Assembly: GCA_027451865.1 (NCBI GenBank)
Contig: DAIDHW010000001.1
Location: forward strand, 496,353-560,352
Length of the DNA stretch: 64,000 nucleotides
From: Leptolyngbyaceae cyanobacterium clean351
GTDB taxonomy: Bacteria > Cyanobacteriota > Cyanobacteriia > DAIDHW01
Direction of reading: 5' to 3'
Both the position numbers and the translations under genes were made by a program. The notes beneath the pieces were generated by a model, which saw nothing but the letters and a program-made list of their open reading frames with translations, was not told the DNA's origin and did no database searches. The number at the start of each line of letters is the position of its first letter. The first letter of the stretch is position 1. This document shows positions 15,851 through 24,683 of this stretch, piece after piece.

Positions 15851-16831
15851 TTAACCCAGGGATTTCTCGATGATTCCAGCTAACTCAGGACTGGGGGGTA
15901 GATCCTGGAACATTACGGAACTGAGGTAGCGTTCACCGAAGCTAGGTTGAATCATCACTATTAGGCGGCCGCTATTTTCAGGGCGCAGGGCTAGTTGTAC
16001 CGCCGCTCCTAGGGCTGCCCCTGAGGAAATACCGGACAAGAGACCCTCCTCCCGCGCCAGCCGCCGACCGTAGTTGATGGCAACCTCATCACTGACCGTA
16101 ATTACCTCGTCAATCAGGTCTTGGCGTAGGACCCGGGGGACAAAGCCAGCGCCAATCCCCTGGATCTTATGGGGGCCGGGTGCCCCCCCGGAAAGCACCG
16201 GGCTATTGGCGGGTTCTACAGCTACCACCTGGAGGCTAGGCTTTCGGGGCTTGAGGGCTGAGGCCACTCCGGTGATCGTGCCGCCAGTCCCTACTCCCGC
16301 CACCAAAATGTCAATCTGACCCTCGGTATCGGCCCAGATTTCCGCTGCTGTGGTTTGGTGATGGATCTGGGGGTTGGCAGGATTATTGAACTGCTGCAGC
16401 ATGTGGGCACCAGGGACGGCGGCGACAATTTCCTCAGCCCGCTGGATTGCTCCCTTCATCCCCTGGGCCCCGGGAGTCAGTTCTAGGTGTGCTCCGTAGG
16501 CCCGCAGCATGGCTCGGCGCTCTAGGCTCATGGTTTCGGGCATGGTCAGAATTAGCTGATAACCCTTAGCGGCGGCTACCATGGCCAGAGCAATTCCGGT
16601 GTTGCCAGAGGTAGGCTCCACCAGCACAGTCTTGCCGGGGTGAATCAAGCCCTGGGCCTCGGCGGCCTCCACCATACTGGCACCAATCCGGTCCTTAACG
16701 GAGGCTGCCGGATTCATACCTTCTAATTTGACCACAATCTGGGCGGTGCATCCCTCAAGTTGGGGAATGCGATTGAGCCGCACCAGGGGGGTCTTGCCAA
16801 TTAACTCGGTCACATTGGCGGCGATTCTCAT
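15851..16831 (-). CDS. cysK: Cysteine synthase A (O-acetylserine sulfhydrylase)
   Basis: PLP enzyme that makes cysteine from O-acetylserine and sulfide. The PLP lysine is K46 in [11 protein letters not shown], with the substrate loop EPTSGNTGI and the phosphate-binding [11 protein letters not shown] also present; the C-terminal half has [12 protein letters not shown]. At 326 residues it has normal length. The ATG at 16831 has a strong AGGAGAGGAG upstream. It is a single gene here, converging on mutL across a gap with a terminator and a CRP-like site. Confidence 0.95.
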   Translation of the reverse strand: MRIAANVTELIGKTPLVRLNRIPQLEGCTAQIVVKLEGMNPAASVKDRIGASMVEAAEAQGLIHPGKTVLVEPTSGNTGIALAMVAAAKGYQLILTMPETMSLERRAMLRAYGAHLELTPGAQGMKGAIQRAEEIVAAVPGAHMLQQFNNPANPQIHHQTTAAEIWADTEGQIDILVAGVGTGGTITGVASALKPRKPSLQVVAVEPANSPVLSGGAPGPHKIQGIGAGFVPRVLRQDLIDEVITVSDEVAINYGRRLAREEGLLSGISSGAALGAAVQLALRPENSGRLIVMIQPSFGERYLSSVMFQDLPPSPELAGIIEKSLG

Positions 16832-16898
16832 GGTCTCCTCTCCTGGCTGATAATGGGTAGGCTTGGGGACATCCTATCTGATGCAGAGGGCGCGAACT

Positions 16899-18200
16899 TC
16901 AGTGATCCTCTAAGCGGCGGCGCCACTGGGCATCGATCTTGTCGGCATTTTCAATGTCTTGCTCAATCAGATCCTTTTCGGTGGTGTAGGCCAAGTCTTG
17001 GGAGCTAACTAGGGTCTCAGCGGCAAACTTTTGGGCAAAGGCTAGCTTAGCTTCTAGAGCCCTATCCCGCGTCTGGAGCACCTGGGCTGCCTGCTGCCGG
17101 CGGTAGTTGCGACTCCTAATTTGATCGTTGCGCCATTGGATCCAGTAGTAGCGCCCGAGGGGGATGAGCAAAAAGCCTGCCCCGTAGGCCAGCAAGACCC
17201 AAAAGATGGACTGGACAAAGGCTACGAGCCCTCCCATCTGGGCTGCCACCTGCCCGGGACCAAGCAACGACTTCAGTACGAGGGCCCCAATCAGGTTCAC
17301 AGACCCTAAACCAATGGCCAGCATGATTTGACCGGTACTCGCCCGGCTAAATTGCCAGGGCAATTCCTCCAGGTAGGCTGGGGGGACAGGCGCAGACCGC
17401 TGGGCAGCCTTAGTCTGGAGCTCCGGGAAGTGGTAGATGATGTCGCCCGTAGGACTCACCTCTGGGCGACCATCAAAGCGCACTAGTACCGGCAACACGT
17501 ACGCTTCAGTAACACCGCTTTCCTGGGGAAGCACATCCAGGTAGGGGGCAATCTGCTCCGCCGCTACCGCCCCCTTGGCCTGACGGATTACCGCTGCTAC
17601 CCCCTGCCAACGACGCTCCTCCAAGTCGGCATTCGGATTGCCATCCCCAAACAGAAAGGAAAATACCCCCTCGAGAAAGTTCATCGACGGGGAGGTCTGG
17701 GCCCGCCGGGGTTGATCAGCCGGACGAGTGCGGTAGGGGTCGGAGTAGAAAAAGTAGGAGAGATCTGGGATGAACACTAGCTGGGAACCAAAACCGCCGC
17801 CGGATTCGCGCCGGCGTTCGGAACCACCCTGGGAAGAAGTAGCTGCGGCCACCAGGATCAAGGTGATGGCCAGGAAAATAAGCGCAATGGAGACAATGAG
17901 AAAAATTCCGAAGGAAATCCGGACCAAGTAAAACACAATCCCCCACACTCGCTGGCCAATCGCCTGCAGGCGAAGGCGCAGGAACTTCTGGCGGAGGATC
18001 CCCTGGAGGTTACGGGGGAAGAGGTAGGCAATCTGTCCGGTTTCTGATACCTGTAAGTCTCCCCCCACATCGGCTGCCAGGGCCAACAGACCCTTTTGCG
18101 CCAGGTTGACATCTAAGCCCGCTTGGGCGGCCACATCACCGGTGGTGACCCGGTAATCCAGCTGCTCTACGGCCTTGATAATTCGTGGATCGGCTACCAT
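16899..18200 (-). CDS. Conserved membrane protein, related to plant chloroplast At5g03900
   Basis: A 433-residue protein of unknown function. It has two similar winged-helix-like modules (residues 1-65 and about 195-265, each ending in a YLFP or YHFP segment), each followed by hydrophobic helices: two near 85-115, and two near 290-355. The tail is basic and charged, probably a helix. From memory it resembles a family conserved between cyanobacteria and chloroplasts, including Arabidopsis At5g03900; this is not checked. The ATG at 18200 gives a natural start. Its upstream neighbour is the WecG/TagA gene on the same strand, about 100 bases away. Confidence 0.7.
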   Translation of the reverse strand: MVADPRIIKAVEQLDYRVTTGDVAAQAGLDVNLAQKGLLALAADVGGDLQVSETGQIAYLFPRNLQGILRQKFLRLRLQAIGQRVWGIVFYLVRISFGIFLIVSIALIFLAITLILVAAATSSQGGSERRRESGGGFGSQLVFIPDLSYFFYSDPYRTRPADQPRRAQTSPSMNFLEGVFSFLFGDGNPNADLEERRWQGVAAVIRQAKGAVAAEQIAPYLDVLPQESGVTEAYVLPVLVRFDGRPEVSPTGDIIYHFPELQTKAAQRSAPVPPAYLEELPWQFSRASTGQIMLAIGLGSVNLIGALVLKSLLGPGQVAAQMGGLVAFVQSIFWVLLAYGAGFLLIPLGRYYWIQWRNDQIRSRNYRRQQAAQVLQTRDRALEAKLAFAQKFAAETLVSSQDLAYTTEKDLIEQDIENADKIDAQWRRRLEDH

Positions 18201-18298
18201 GAATGCCTTGCTCCTATCTTCTTTATGGTCATTGGTGGGTTTAAGAAAGCAGCGTCCCTCTCTCCATCAAATTTCCCTGGCCCGAGACCCTTATTTAC

Positions 18299-19054
18299 CT
18301 AAACCTTGCCAAAGGGGTCACGGTAAACTCCGAGTTTTTGCTGCAACACCAGGATTAGAAAGAGGGGGTTTTCGTAGAGATATCGCCGCCAGAGTCGGCG
18401 TGGCTCCCGCATCAGGCGATAAAACCACTCTAGGCCAATGTTGCTCATCCACTGGGGAGAACGCGGCACAGCACCAGCCTCAAAATCAATGGTGGCGCCG
18501 ATGGCCAAAAAGATCTTCACCTCTGGCATCAGGGCATGGTACCTGGCAATGAATTTTTCCTGCTTGGGGGCTCCTAAGCCTACCCCGAGGACGTTAGCGC
18601 CAGACTGGTGTACTTGAGCAATTGCCTGGGCGCACTCCTCAGGGTCTTGGTCGAATCCGAAGGGGGGGGAATAGGTACCTACTACCAGGGGGCGACCAGC
18701 TTTTTGGTTGATGTTGATCTGGGCTTGGGCAGCAATCCCCGGGCGGGCTCCGAGGAGAAAGACTCTCACCTGGGAATTATGGCGATGGTAGTCACAAAAA
18801 GCCGGGAAAAAGTCAGAGCCGGAGATCTTCTCCTGGATAGGTGACCCGAGAAACCGAGCGGCGTACTGGAGGATTTTTCCATCGCAGAGGCGATAGTCAG
18901 CGCACTCGTAGGCCTGGTAAAACTCCCGGTCTTTCTGCAACTTAGTCAGGTGGTCCACGTTGGGAGTGAAGATAATTCCCCGGTCTAGACCGGCCAGTAG
19001 CTCGGCTTGGGTGAGGTTGTCAATCCCGAGATTAAGGACCTGGACTCGAGCCAT
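18299..19054 (-). CDS. WecG/TagA/CpsF family glycosyltransferase
   Basis: A 251-residue glycosyltransferase of the family that transfers N-acetylmannosamine-type sugars to lipid-linked precursors of surface polymers. Motifs are FTPNVDHLTKLQKD, the acidic CADYRLCDGKIL, a VFLLGARPG nucleotide-binding turn and VLGVGLGAPKQEKFI. I use the ATG at 19054, which has GGAG 10 bases upstream and does not overlap the upstream gene; a longer form from 19096 would overlap it. It starts 5 bases after the stop of the RNase II-family gene. A second, divergent family member is at 62358-63104. Confidence 0.85.
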   Translation of the reverse strand: MARVQVLNLGIDNLTQAELLAGLDRGIIFTPNVDHLTKLQKDREFYQAYECADYRLCDGKILQYAARFLGSPIQEKISGSDFFPAFCDYHRHNSQVRVFLLGARPGIAAQAQININQKAGRPLVVGTYSPPFGFDQDPEECAQAIAQVHQSGANVLGVGLGAPKQEKFIARYHALMPEVKIFLAIGATIDFEAGAVPRSPQWMSNIGLEWFYRLMREPRRLWRRYLYENPLFLILVLQQKLGVYRDPFGKV

Positions 19055-19059
19055 GGTTT

Positions 19060-21075
19060 CTATGCTCCCATATCCAAACTGGCGGGTAAGGGACACTCCT
19101 CCAATTGGACCATATCTTGACGGGGGTCCACATGGGCGGCTCTCACCCCCAGACGGTCCCCAGGATAGATGGGGCGGTCAAGGCGCATGGGCAGCTCCAA
19201 ACCCAGGTCCTCAAAGAGGACTAATCCTAAGCCTTCATGCTCCCTAAGCCACCGCAGCATTAGAGCTGACCACACCTGGTGGGGATGACGCCGCAGAAAT
19301 TCCAAGCTCCAGTAACGGTTAGTCTGTCGCTCCACTAGGGTGGCCTCGTAGGTGGTGGCGCTGAGGCTTTGGATTAGCTCCTGCATCTGTTCCCCAGAGA
19401 AGGGCAAGGACTCTTGGCGCAGATGGGCTTTGATCTGAAAGTGGGCGAGTAGATCTCCGTAGCGGCGGATGGGGGAAGTGACTTGGGTGTAAGTATCAAG
19501 GCCCAGGCTAGCATGACGGGCTGGCTGGGTACCCATTTCGCTACGGGGCATGCACCGGCGCAAAGCCGACCCCCGCACTGGCCCTGCCGGCAGCTGCAAG
19601 AGCTCCTGCTCCGGGGGGAGGTCCGGTTGAGCTTGGGTGCGAAAGGGTAAGGGTAGACCGCGAGTCTGGCCAAATTTACCCGCTACCTCCCCTGTCAGAA
19701 TCATCATCTCTGCCACCAAGTTCCGGGCCGGGGACTCCTGAAGGACTTGAATATTAATCTCATCACCCCTGACCTTGATGGAAGCTTCCGGCATCTGGAT
19801 AAATACGGCTCCTTGGGCCTGCCGCCAGGTTTGCCGCCGGCTACTCCACTGGGCTAGGGCCGCCAACTCAGGCTCGGCAGTGATTCCTAGCTCTAACATC
19901 TCATCCACATCCTCGTAGGTAAGGTGGTAGGTGGGACGGATATAACTGGGGTAAATTTCGTAGGCTTGCACCGCTCCTTGCTCATCTAGGCGGATGGCAA
20001 AGCTCAGGGCACAACAAACTTCCCCCTGCACCAGACTCATGGGTCCACTAGCTAACTCACTGGGAAACATGGGCACCATCCCCGTGGGGAGATACACGGT
20101 GGTACAGCGGCGGCGGGCCTCCAGGTCCAGAGGGTCTCCGGGCAGCAGCCAGCGGGTAGGGTCAGCAATGTGGATCCAAAGTTGTTGCCCCCCCGAGGCC
20201 AAAAACTCCACACTCAGACCATCATCAATTTCCTGGGTACTCTCATCATCAATGGTGTAGACCTTCAGAAAGGTCAGGTCGCGCCGGGGATGATCCGGGT
20301 CTGGCGGGGGAGAGGCGAGGCGCAGTTGGGACACATCCAGTACCTTGGGGGGAAAGTGGACTGGGAGTTGAGCCCGGCGGAGGAAGAGGTTTTCGTGGGG
20401 ACTCCACAGCCTCAGGTCCACCAGCAGCTTAAAAGCCCCCTGGGTAGTCGGGGGATAGGCTAGGGCCTCAAGAATCTCCAAGGCCCCCTGGCGCTGGGGG
20501 AATTCCTCTCCCAGGGTAGCAAATTTCTCCAGGGGTTCGAGGCGGCCGCGAAACTGGCCCCAGTCTGGGGACTGACCCTGGAGGGCTAGACGAGCTGTGG
20601 CGAGAAACTCTTGCCCCTGGGCTTCCCGGTGTCGTTCTACCTCCTGCTGATGTTTCAATTCCCTTACCTGGCTGGCGGGGCGGGGCTCGTAGCGGTCCCC
20701 CTTTTTCTTGAAGTAGAGCTTGTCCTCCGACAGCAAATACTCCGCCGCGTAGCAGCAGGGGGGAGTCTGGTCCGCAAACAACAGTTGGGCCATGGCCGGA
20801 CCATCTACAGTCCCTTCCTCCCCCTGGAGGAGCTCCCAAGCAACCCCAAGGGCTTCCGGGTCGAGAAAAGACTCTACCTGCGCCCAAAAGGCCGGAATTT
20901 CCTGGGGCTGATAGGTCTGGTCCGGGACCGTGTAGGTAACCTGCCGGGGATGGAGGGTATGGGCTTGCCCCTGGGCATCCCGAACGATCCAGTGCTTCTT
21001 ACCCTCGGGGCGCTCCACCACCCCCAGCCGCCGCGCACCGTGCAGCCGAAATTCTACAAGGGTTCCTTTTTCCAT
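19060..21075 (-). CDS. RNase II/R (VacB) family exoribonuclease
   Basis: A 671-residue 3'-5' exoribonuclease. The RNB catalytic core starts near residue 270, with the metal-binding motif YTIDDESTQEIDDGLS; the conserved arginine motif SPIRRYGDLLAHFQ lies near 525. The N-terminus starts with a small beta-barrel (GTLVEFRLHGARRLGVVERPEG), and a C-terminal S1-like barrel ends the protein. This architecture and length are usual for the cyanobacterial RNase II relatives, which degrade RNA without a classical cold-shock domain pair. RNase II versus RNase R function cannot be assigned. Confidence 0.88.
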   Translation of the reverse strand: MEKGTLVEFRLHGARRLGVVERPEGKKHWIVRDAQGQAHTLHPRQVTYTVPDQTYQPQEIPAFWAQVESFLDPEALGVAWELLQGEEGTVDGPAMAQLLFADQTPPCCYAAEYLLSEDKLYFKKKGDRYEPRPASQVRELKHQQEVERHREAQGQEFLATARLALQGQSPDWGQFRGRLEPLEKFATLGEEFPQRQGALEILEALAYPPTTQGAFKLLVDLRLWSPHENLFLRRAQLPVHFPPKVLDVSQLRLASPPPDPDHPRRDLTFLKVYTIDDESTQEIDDGLSVEFLASGGQQLWIHIADPTRWLLPGDPLDLEARRRCTTVYLPTGMVPMFPSELASGPMSLVQGEVCCALSFAIRLDEQGAVQAYEIYPSYIRPTYHLTYEDVDEMLELGITAEPELAALAQWSSRRQTWRQAQGAVFIQMPEASIKVRGDEINIQVLQESPARNLVAEMMILTGEVAGKFGQTRGLPLPFRTQAQPDLPPEQELLQLPAGPVRGSALRRCMPRSEMGTQPARHASLGLDTYTQVTSPIRRYGDLLAHFQIKAHLRQESLPFSGEQMQELIQSLSATTYEATLVERQTNRYWSLEFLRRHPHQVWSALMLRWLREHEGLGLVLFEDLGLELPMRLDRPIYPGDRLGVRAAHVDPRQDMVQLEECPLPASLDMGA

Positions 21076-21229
21076 AAGTGGGGTGGTAAAAAGCAGCAGT
21101 CAGTCTTAAGCTGACTTTCGCCCAATCTGGGGACGTCTAACTCAACATATAACTAAAGTGAGCCTCTCGTCCGCCCCAGACCCCTGGTCCCAAAGCGCTA
21201 CCATGGGATCTAAGGGATAGGAGGGTCTA

Positions 21230-22051
21230 ATGCTGCAAGACAAGTTAGGGCAACTTAGGCTATTGGTCGAGGAGATGGGGACGGTCCTGGTAGCCTACTC
21301 CGGGGGGGTCGACAGTGCCTTGGTAGCTAAGATAGCCTGGGACACCCTGGGGAATAGAGCCTTAGCAGTGACCGCTGCTTCCCCTTCCTTGGCCCCGGAA
21401 GACCTAGCCGAAGCTAGGGCCCAGGCTCAATTTATCGGCATCCCCCATCAGGTCATCCAGACCCAGGAGGTGGCCAATCCTAGCTATGCTCGTAACCCAA
21501 CTAACCGCTGCTACTTTTGTAAGAGCGAACTGTATGGCACCCTGGTCCCCCTAGCCCAGAGCCTAGGTTACGCCCACATCCTAGATGGCCTCAACCAGGA
21601 TGACCTGGGGGATTACCGGCCCGGAATCCAGGCAGCCAAAGAAAAGGGGGCCCGCTCACCCCTAGCAGAAGTGGGGTTGAGCAAATGGGAGGTGCGGCAG
21701 CTGAGCCAGTCTTTGGGCCTACCCTGGTGGGACAAACCAGCCCAGCCCTGTTTGAGTTCTCGCTTTCCCTACGGCGAACCCATCACCCCCGAGAAACTCC
21801 ACCAGGTGGCCCGGGCCGAGCTGCACTTACGGTCTCTTGGCTACCAGAGTCTGCGGGTGCGCTCCCAGGCCGGCACCGCCCGGATTGAGCTACCCACCCA
21901 CCAGATTCGAGAATTCGTAGCCAGCACTGACCTGGAGGCTTTGGTACAAACCCTGCAAGGCTTTGGTTTTACCTACGTTACCCTGGACCTAGAGGGGTTT
22001 CGCAGCGGCAAGCTAAATCGGACCTTGACCCTCGACGCGGCGGCGCACTGA
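21230..22051 (+). CDS. larE: ATP-dependent sacrificial sulfur transferase LarE
   Basis: LarE donates the sulfur of its own cysteine to the pincer precursor of the nickel cofactor. The PP-loop ATPase motif SGGVDSAL is at residues 24-31, NRCYFCKSELY near 92-102 is typical, and C174 in PAQPCLSSRFPYG matches the sacrificial cysteine. At 273 residues it has normal length. Neither larB nor larC is in the window, and many bacteria carry larE alone, so its role here may differ. Its last 39 bases overlap the 3' end of hisD on the other strand. Confidence 0.9.
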   Translation: MLQDKLGQLRLLVEEMGTVLVAYSGGVDSALVAKIAWDTLGNRALAVTAASPSLAPEDLAEARAQAQFIGIPHQVIQTQEVANPSYARNPTNRCYFCKSELYGTLVPLAQSLGYAHILDGLNQDDLGDYRPGIQAAKEKGARSPLAEVGLSKWEVRQLSQSLGLPWWDKPAQPCLSSRFPYGEPITPEKLHQVARAELHLRSLGYQSLRVRSQAGTARIELPTHQIREFVASTDLEALVQTLQGFGFTYVTLDLEGFRSGKLNRTLTLDAAAH

Positions 22052-23317
22052 GTCCCCGTGGGAGGGCAACCCCTCTGTCCTAGCTAAAGTTTGGATGGCC
22101 CCTGCCACCTTCTTGAGGGCGGTGGGGGAGTACTGTATTAAGCTGGAGTGCTTCAGGAAAGTTTCTACTCCCAAGGGGGAGGCGTAGCGGGCAGCCCCAG
22201 AGGTGGGCAGAGTGTGGTTAGGGCCGGCCAGGTAGTCTCCTAGGGCCTCCGGAGTGGCGGCGCCGAGGAAAATCGCCCCTGCATGCCGGATCCGCTCTAG
22301 GAGCGCCCAGGGGTCCTCCACTTGCAGCTCTAGGTGCTCAGGGGCAAACTCATTACTCAATTCCACAGCCGCCGCCAGGGATTCCACCACCACCACCAAG
22401 CCATAATTGGCGATTGCCTTCTCTGTCAGCAGTCGGCGAGGATGTTCAGCTAACTGCTGCTTGACCGCCAAGACCACCTGCTGAGCCAGAATTGAGTCGG
22501 GGGTAAGCAGAATCGCCGCCGCCAGGGGGTCATGCTCCGCTTGGGCGAGCAAGTCGGCAGCTACTAGATCGGCACTAGCCGTATGGTCGGCAATCACCAG
22601 CACCTCTGAGGGGCCTGCCAGGGAGTCAATGCCGACCGTACCATACACCAATTTCTTCGCCAGGGTGACGTAGATGTTACCTGGCCCGGTGATTACGTCC
22701 ACTTTAGGGATAGTTTCGGTACCGTAGGCTAAGGCGGCGATAGCCTGGGCACCCCCTACCCGGTATATTTCTGTGACTCCACACTCCTGAGCCGCCACCA
22801 AAACTGCCGGGCTAATCCCCTGAGGGCTGGGGGGAGTGACCATCACCACTTGCTTAACTCCCGCGACCTTGGCGGGAATAGCGTTCATCAGCACAGTGCT
22901 CGGGTAACTCGCCCGCCCTCCGGGGATGTACAGACCAGCCCGGTCTACAGGGGTGTAGCGCTTCCCGAGAACCACCTCATCTTCCTGGAAGAGTACCCAA
23001 CTTTCGGGCATCCGGTGGCGGTGAAAGGTTTTGATCCGGTCTCGGGCCATCCTAAGGGTATCGAGGAGCTCCTTGGAAACATGTTGGTAGGCTGCGTCTA
23101 GATCAGCGCTGTTCACCCGCAGGTCTTCTGCCTGCAGGCTGACCTGGTCGAATTCAGCGGTGTACTCTAGGACGGCCCGGTCCCCCTGGCGACGGACCGC
23201 CTGCAGGACTTCCCGCACAGTCGCCTCCTTATGGACGTTCTGGTCATCCTGGGTACGATTGCTAATCCGACGCAGCTCCTCGAGGGCTTCTCTTCCCTGA
23301 CCGATAATTCGCAGCAT
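22013..23317 (-). CDS. hisD: Histidinol dehydrogenase
   Basis: Catalyses the last two oxidations of histidine synthesis, from histidinol to histidine, with NAD+ and Zn2+. The core motifs are all present: [61 protein letters not shown] and [21 protein letters not shown] use the ATG at 23317 (434 residues) with GGAG 8 bases upstream; the frame is open to 23419 but the extra residues are not conserved-looking. The C-terminus overlaps the larE 3' end by 39 bases. Confidence 0.95.
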   Translation of the reverse strand: MLRIIGQGREALEELRRISNRTQDDQNVHKEATVREVLQAVRRQGDRAVLEYTAEFDQVSLQAEDLRVNSADLDAAYQHVSKELLDTLRMARDRIKTFHRHRMPESWVLFQEDEVVLGKRYTPVDRAGLYIPGGRASYPSTVLMNAIPAKVAGVKQVVMVTPPSPQGISPAVLVAAQECGVTEIYRVGGAQAIAALAYGTETIPKVDVITGPGNIYVTLAKKLVYGTVGIDSLAGPSEVLVIADHTASADLVAADLLAQAEHDPLAAAILLTPDSILAQQVVLAVKQQLAEHPRRLLTEKAIANYGLVVVVESLAAAVELSNEFAPEHLELQVEDPWALLERIRHAGAIFLGAATPEALGDYLAGPNHTLPTSGAARYASPLGVETFLKHSSLIQYSPTALKKVAGAIQTLARTEGLPSHGDSVRRRVEGQGPI

Positions 23318-23439
23318 GGTTGCCACTCCCGGGGTGTGGTCCCGGCCAGTTGCCGCAGGACCTGATGTTTGGCTTAGTGCTCCTAGCTTAACCCGGATTT
23401 TTTTTCTTGGCAGAACCACAAACTGCCGGCCCAGAAGTG

Positions 23440-23450
23440 CTATATTATAT
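23440..23450 (+). promoter_or_regulatory. Candidate -10 region of the rpsT transcript
   Basis: CTATATTATAT lies about 35 bases upstream of the rpsT GTG and in the divergent hisD-rpsT gap. It contains TATATT and TATTAT as -10 candidates. No convincing -35 is seen. Confidence 0.35.
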
Positions 23451-23484
23451 TTCTTCTGTAGTTTTTCATTAGTTATCCCCAGCT

Positions 23485-23790
23485 GTGGCCAACATCAAGT
23501 CTGCCATCAAGCGCGTTCAGATTGCCGAGCGCAATCGGTTGCGCAACAAGGCGTACAAGTCTGCCGTGCGCACGCTCATGAAGAAGTTTATGATCTCCGT
23601 GGAAAAGTACACCACTAATCCCAGCCCCGAACAGATGCAGGAGATACAAGAGCGGATGAACCAAGCCTTCAGCAAAATTGATAAGGCCGTCAAGAGGGGG
23701 GTGCTCCACCGGAACAACGGGGCCCGGAAGAAATCTCGCCTATCCCGAGCCCTCAAGCACCGTCTAGAACCAGCTTCCGTCGCCTCCTAA
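23485..23790 (+). CDS. rpsT: 30S ribosomal protein S20
   Basis: A 101-residue primary 16S rRNA-binding protein of the small subunit. The start [21 protein letters not shown] and the long basic helices ending in [14 protein letters not shown] are characteristic. The start codon is GTG at 23485. It opens the rpsT-tatD-rpoB-rpoC1-rpoC2 string, an order common in cyanobacteria. Confidence 0.97.
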   Translation: MANIKSAIKRVQIAERNRLRNKAYKSAVRTLMKKFMISVEKYTTNPSPEQMQEIQERMNQAFSKIDKAVKRGVLHRNNGARKKSRLSRALKHRLEPASVAS

Positions 23791-23825
23791 GCTGACTTGG
23801 TTCAGTCCTGCAATCCTCTGCCTCC

Positions 23826-24617
23826 ATGCAACTAATCGACACCCATGTGCACATTAACTTTGCGCAGTTCGAGGCAGACCTAGACGCGGTGCGGCAAAAT
23901 TGGCAATCCGCCGGGGTAGCAAGTTTAGTGCACTCCTGTGTCGAACCCCGCGAGTTCCCCCAAATCCAGGCCTTAGCAGACCGGTTCCCAGAGCTTGCCC
24001 TGGCGGTAGGGCTCCATCCCCTAGAAGCTGGACAGTGGAACGACCACCTGGGAAAGCAAATCTATGATTGGGCCAAAGCCGACCCCCGAGTTGTGGCCAT
24101 TGGGGAGACTGGCCTAGACTTCTACAAATCCTCCGGGGAAGTTAACCAGTTTCCGGCTCTAGAGAGCCAGCTGCTCACAGCCCAACAGCTTGACCGCGCC
24201 GTGATTATCCACTGTCGCAATGCTGCCCGAGAGTTGGGGGAGTTTCTGCGCAGCTTCTGGCAACGCCAGGGTCCCGTGCAGGGGGTCATGCACTGCTGGG
24301 GTGGGGATGTGGAGGAGGCTCGGCGGTTTTTGGATTTAGGACTGTACATTAGTTTTAGTGGTACTGTCACCTTTAAGAACGCCCCCAACATCCATGCCAC
24401 TGCCCAATTCGTTCCTGCTGACCGCCTGCTAGTGGAGACCGACTGCCCCTTCCTCAGCCCGGTACCTAAACGGGGTGAGAAACGCAATCAACCGGCCTAC
24501 GTCCGCTTTGTAGCTGAACGGATAGCCACCCTGCGCGGCCACTCTCTCCAAGAGGTGGCCCACTATACGACCGAGAATGCCTGCCGTCTATTTAATTTGA
24601 CGCTTAGATCAGCCTAG
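23826..24617 (+). CDS. TatD family metal-dependent hydrolase (DNase)
   Basis: A 263-residue TIM-barrel metalloenzyme. Metal ligands are seen as DTHVHINF at residues 5-12, [25 protein letters not shown] and [21 protein letters not shown]. TatD proteins have 3'-5' DNase activity and may act in DNA repair or RNA quality control. The ATG at 23826 is 35 bases after rpsT and the gene precedes rpoB by 66 bases, so all are likely on one transcript. Confidence 0.93.
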   Translation: MQLIDTHVHINFAQFEADLDAVRQNWQSAGVASLVHSCVEPREFPQIQALADRFPELALAVGLHPLEAGQWNDHLGKQIYDWAKADPRVVAIGETGLDFYKSSGEVNQFPALESQLLTAQQLDRAVIIHCRNAARELGEFLRSFWQRQGPVQGVMHCWGGDVEEARRFLDLGLYISFSGTVTFKNAPNIHATAQFVPADRLLVETDCPFLSPVPKRGEKRNQPAYVRFVAERIATLRGHSLQEVAHYTTENACRLFNLTLRSA

Positions 24618-24683
24618 CCCCCTTGGCTTGAATTTTGACTTTCACCTGTTAGCGGGCTGCTTTACCCCGGCTTGAGGAGACCC

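Noticed and set aside
23318-23419. hisD extension by 34 residues
   Set aside because: The extra segment has no conserved features, and ATG 23317 has a good Shine-Dalgarno sequence.
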